Shown here piece by piece: positions 61,101 to 64,000 of a DNA stretch of 64,000 bases (within the stretch, counting starts at the first letter, position 1; the number at the start of each line of letters is the position of its first letter). Origin of the DNA: Nymphalis io. Taxonomy: Eukaryota > Arthropoda > Insecta > Lepidoptera > Nymphalidae. The position numbers and the translations under genes are program-made. The notes beneath the pieces were generated by a model that was not told where the DNA came from, did not search any database, and worked only from the letters and a program-made list of their open reading frames with translations. The stretch covers positions 508,501-572,500 of the forward strand of contig NC_065899.1 of NCBI RefSeq assembly GCF_905147045.1. The letters are read 5' to 3'.

Positions 61101-62232
61101 ACTTCTTATTGGCGCATTAAACATGGCTGAACAGAACATCGGATTTGTATCTTGCAAGGTAAAAAAACATAGATGGTATAAAAAAATTCTAAAAACGAAT
61201 GATCCTCTGATTATATCCCTTGGTTGGCGGCGATTCCAAACATTACCAATATATTCTAAAATTGAAGACGACATGAAATGCAGATATTTAAAATATACCC
61301 CTGAACACGTCACGTGTAATATGCACTTCTATGGACCAGTAACACCACAAAATACAGGTTTTTTGGCGTTGCAAACTGTCAATAATGCTTCTAATGAAAT
61401 AAAACAGTTGGGCTTCAGAATAGCAGCAACGGGTAGCGTTAACGAAATCAATAAATCCACACAGATTATGAAAAAATTAAAACTAGTTGGAACACCTCTA
61501 AAGATTTATAAAAAAACCGCTTTCATCAAAGATATGTTTACGACAACTCTTGAAGTTGCAAAATTCGAGGGAGCGAGGGTTAAAACTGTTTCCGGCATCA
61601 GAGGACAGATTAAAAAAGCTTTGAACAAGCCCGAAGGTGCATTCCGCGCCACTTTTGAAGATAAAATCCTTATGAGTGATGTTATTTTCTGCAGGACTTG
61701 GTTTAAAGTAGATGTTACCAAATTTTACGCGCCAGTAGTAAATCTCTTACTCCCTATCGGTAGTAAGAACGCTTGGGAGGGAATGAAAACGAAAGGTCAG
61801 CTGAAGCGAGAACGTAATATTAAACATGAGGCAAACAACGATTCAATGTACACTGAGATTGCCAGACAGCCCAAGGTGTTTAAACCATTGGTAATACCAA
61901 AAGAATTACAAAAGGCTTTACCTTATAGGTTAAAACCGAAAGGAAAGACAATAACATTAACAGGCATGAATACAAAAGAAAAATTCTCAAATAGAATAGC
62001 TGTCATAAAGAATCCACACGAACAGAAAGTTTCCAATGTTATGAAAATGTTGAAAACTAACTTCGAGAAGAAGAAAGAAGTTCAAAAAGAATTAACGTCA
62101 GAGAAAATGAAAAAGTATAAAAAACAACAAGAAGAAGTCGAGTGGCGTAAATTGAAACGACAAAAGGAGATGAAGAAGAAAATTTGTAGACATTTAAGTA
62201 AAATGTCGAATAAAACGCAGAAACAAATGTAA
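58120..62232 (+). CDS. BMS1: Ribosome biogenesis GTPase BMS1
   Basis: Exons are 58120-59023 and 59717-62232, joined within a Gly codon (G|GT), giving 1139 aa against 1183 in yeast and about 1280 in human. The N-terminus is basic (SHRAKHAGRKAEKKKKKNQ). The GTPase domain has a P-loop GPPRVGKT at residues 90-97 and T-H-L-D at 185-188, followed by an AARP2CN region (LYGYVRGVPM). Exon 2 begins G-V-G-D-M-K-I-S-E-L-S-Y-L-P-D-P. It has long acidic Ser/Asp/Glu runs, a RIBIOP_C domain from about residue 730 (EVEGFRPGLYVRML; HFYGPVTPQNTGFLA) and a Lys-rich coiled tail. In yeast Bms1 recruits Rcl1 to the U3 processome for 40S assembly. AATAAA lies at about 62262-62272. Confidence 0.97.
59024..59716. other. 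BMS1: BMS1 intron
   Basis: This 693-bp AT-rich intron starts GTAAATAT and ends TTATTTCAG. No snoRNA box pair or repeat was recognised. Confidence 0.7.
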
Positions 62233-64000
62233 TGTACTGTACGCTTATTTGTTATATTTAAAATAAAATAAATATTTTCAAAATCGTATCGTGTTAATAT
62301 ACTGTTTTCTAAAAATTAATTGAATTTCGGGAGCTTTGTTTAAATTATTAGATAAATATTGAAAATTTTTAAGTTTCTAAGTTTCTGGTCCGATAACTGA
62401 ATAAACATATCACATTTACAATATCTACAAAAATGTAAAACCAATATTCAAGCTCTATATTATAATTATTTTATTTAAATAACTGAATATAAACTTGAAT
62501 TACCATAAAAAAAACAAGAGAGACCAAACTAATAGTGGTTCGTATAAGGTAAGCAATATTTTCATACTATACACACATCAATCAAACACGCAAGCACGGC
62601 ACATACACACTCACCCCCATCAGTTACCCATGCAGCACAGACATGTGGTCATCGTTAATTTCAATCATATTTTCTATAATTATATTAATTAAAGGTATTT
62701 ATTCTGCGTTGATTTTATATAATTTGTTTATTTTTACATTCGTTTTATAATTCTCAGCAATTTGAATTGTGAGTAAACAATATTTCATAATCATTTTCAT
62801 AAAATTATAATAAAGTTATGTATTAGAAGATATTAAGATTTTTGGGTATGATGGTATAAAATGAAACAAAACGCTTAGTATCGTGTAAATTGTATTTACC
62901 TCTTATCATTATGCATAACGTATGTCGTCATCGCACGTTCAGTAAATGTTTTTACAAACGTTACATAGATCAGATTACATTGGTCAAAATAATCACTGCC
63001 TACAATAACAATTTCCACTTCGACATAACGCGATGCCCTGTTGTGTCACGGATACCTGTAACGACGTCATAGGCGAGGGCGGAAAGCGATAACTTACACA
63101 AAGCCTGGAATGTTACCGCTCGTACGTCACAGGATGGAATACTAGCGGTACGAATTCAATTAAATACTCTCCACTATACGAAGCTATTTAACACATATGC
63201 AAAATTATATACATTCGACAATTTTGTTTCACTAGAATCCTATGATACATAAATTCCTTAATGTGAAGGTAACTTTACTCTTTGGTAGCGCGAGCGTCGC
63301 ACGAGTGGAATGTCTGAGCCGCGTCCGTCCTAGAGTTGGCACTTGTGGAGTTTCGGAGAGCGGGTCGAATACAAAACTGCAGCTACACCGATAAGCTACT
63401 ATCTAACGAGTAACTTAATATCTCGTAAACACGTTACAATCGCATATAAAACTTTATGTAGTCGCTATGTATATAAACTTTATATAATATAATGAAACGA
63501 ATGATGTGTACCAATGATATCGAGACGCCGCGCGTCGGACACACCTATGTTCTTCTATAAGTATGCAAAAAATATTTTTACTCGTTATTCACGATTTATT
63601 AAGCCACCTCTATATTGATATAATAAGTCAAATACTAATAATAAAAAGGGACCCGTAAATACGTAGGGAAGTAAATACATAAATGACAATATAATGTGTA
63701 ATTTATTTCGTCAATTCAACTGGAATAATGAATAGAATATTTTTTCAATTTTACATTATTTCTTACTTAAAGAAATAAACTAAATTGGACTTATAAAAAT
63801 AATTTAAAATTTGACTTTTGAAAAAAGAATTTCCCACGGGCCCCAACACTGGCGACAAAATTCATCAACAATACTGGACGAATCGAAAACTTTTTAAACT
63901 CGACATTTAAACAAATCGCTCCTAATCAAGTGTGATCGCATCGACGGTTAGGTCCGTCAAATTTGATTACAATTATTCTAATATCATCCCATCAGACAAG
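62233..64000. other. Region downstream of BMS1
   Basis: BMS1 3' sequence runs to about 62.3 kb. The rest is mostly AT-rich. About 63020-63130 and 63280-63380 are GC-richer, with CRE-like ACGTCA words (GACGTCAT, TACGTCAC), but no supported exon follows. Confidence 0.4.

Overview
The window looks like nuclear DNA of a butterfly, probably a nymphalid. It is AT-rich, has intron-bearing animal genes with GT-AG splice sites, and carries many copies of two short-repeat families. One is a tRNA-headed SINE resembling the Metulj type I know from Heliconius; the other is an A-tailed repeat of about 290 bp. The species call is inference. No prokaryotic, plasmid or viral gene was seen.

Layout. 1-3.6 kb: no recognised gene. 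3.6-12.3 kb, minus strand: an Mdm2-type E3 ubiquitin ligase with acidic region, RanBP2-type zinc finger and C-terminal RING. No SWIB (p53-binding) domain is visible, and two tandem 63-nt exons each encode an RRCS motif. 12.7-13.0 kb, minus: an unrecognised 103-aa gene, divergent from the intronless ribosome-biogenesis gene NSA2 (13.17-13.95 kb, plus). 14.4-17.05 kb, plus: RpS27A, the ubiquitin-eS31 fusion, in three coding exons with a promoter-like island in its second intron. 20.95-57.5 kb, minus: a complete GRAMD1/Aster sterol-transfer gene. I could phase 16 exons into one 694-codon frame, with two or three candidate first exons. Its introns hold most of the repeats, including a 252-bp higher-order minisatellite, LINE remnants, foldback elements and many SINEs. 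58.12-62.23 kb, plus: BMS1, the 40S-biogenesis GTPase, in two exons, divergent from GRAMD1. 62.3-64 kb: nothing recognised.

How the genes fit together. Three genes serve ribosome production (NSA2 for 60S, BMS1 for 40S, RpS27A as a 40S protein and ubiquitin source). Mdm2 is, in vertebrates, the sensor through which ribosomal stress reaches p53. GRAMD1 moves cholesterol from plasma membrane to ER and is unrelated. The most interesting signals are four p53-like half-sites within 54 bp in an Mdm2 intron, the duplicated Mdm2 exon, and the alternative GRAMD1 starts. All gene models were spliced by eye from phase and splice sites, with no transcript data.
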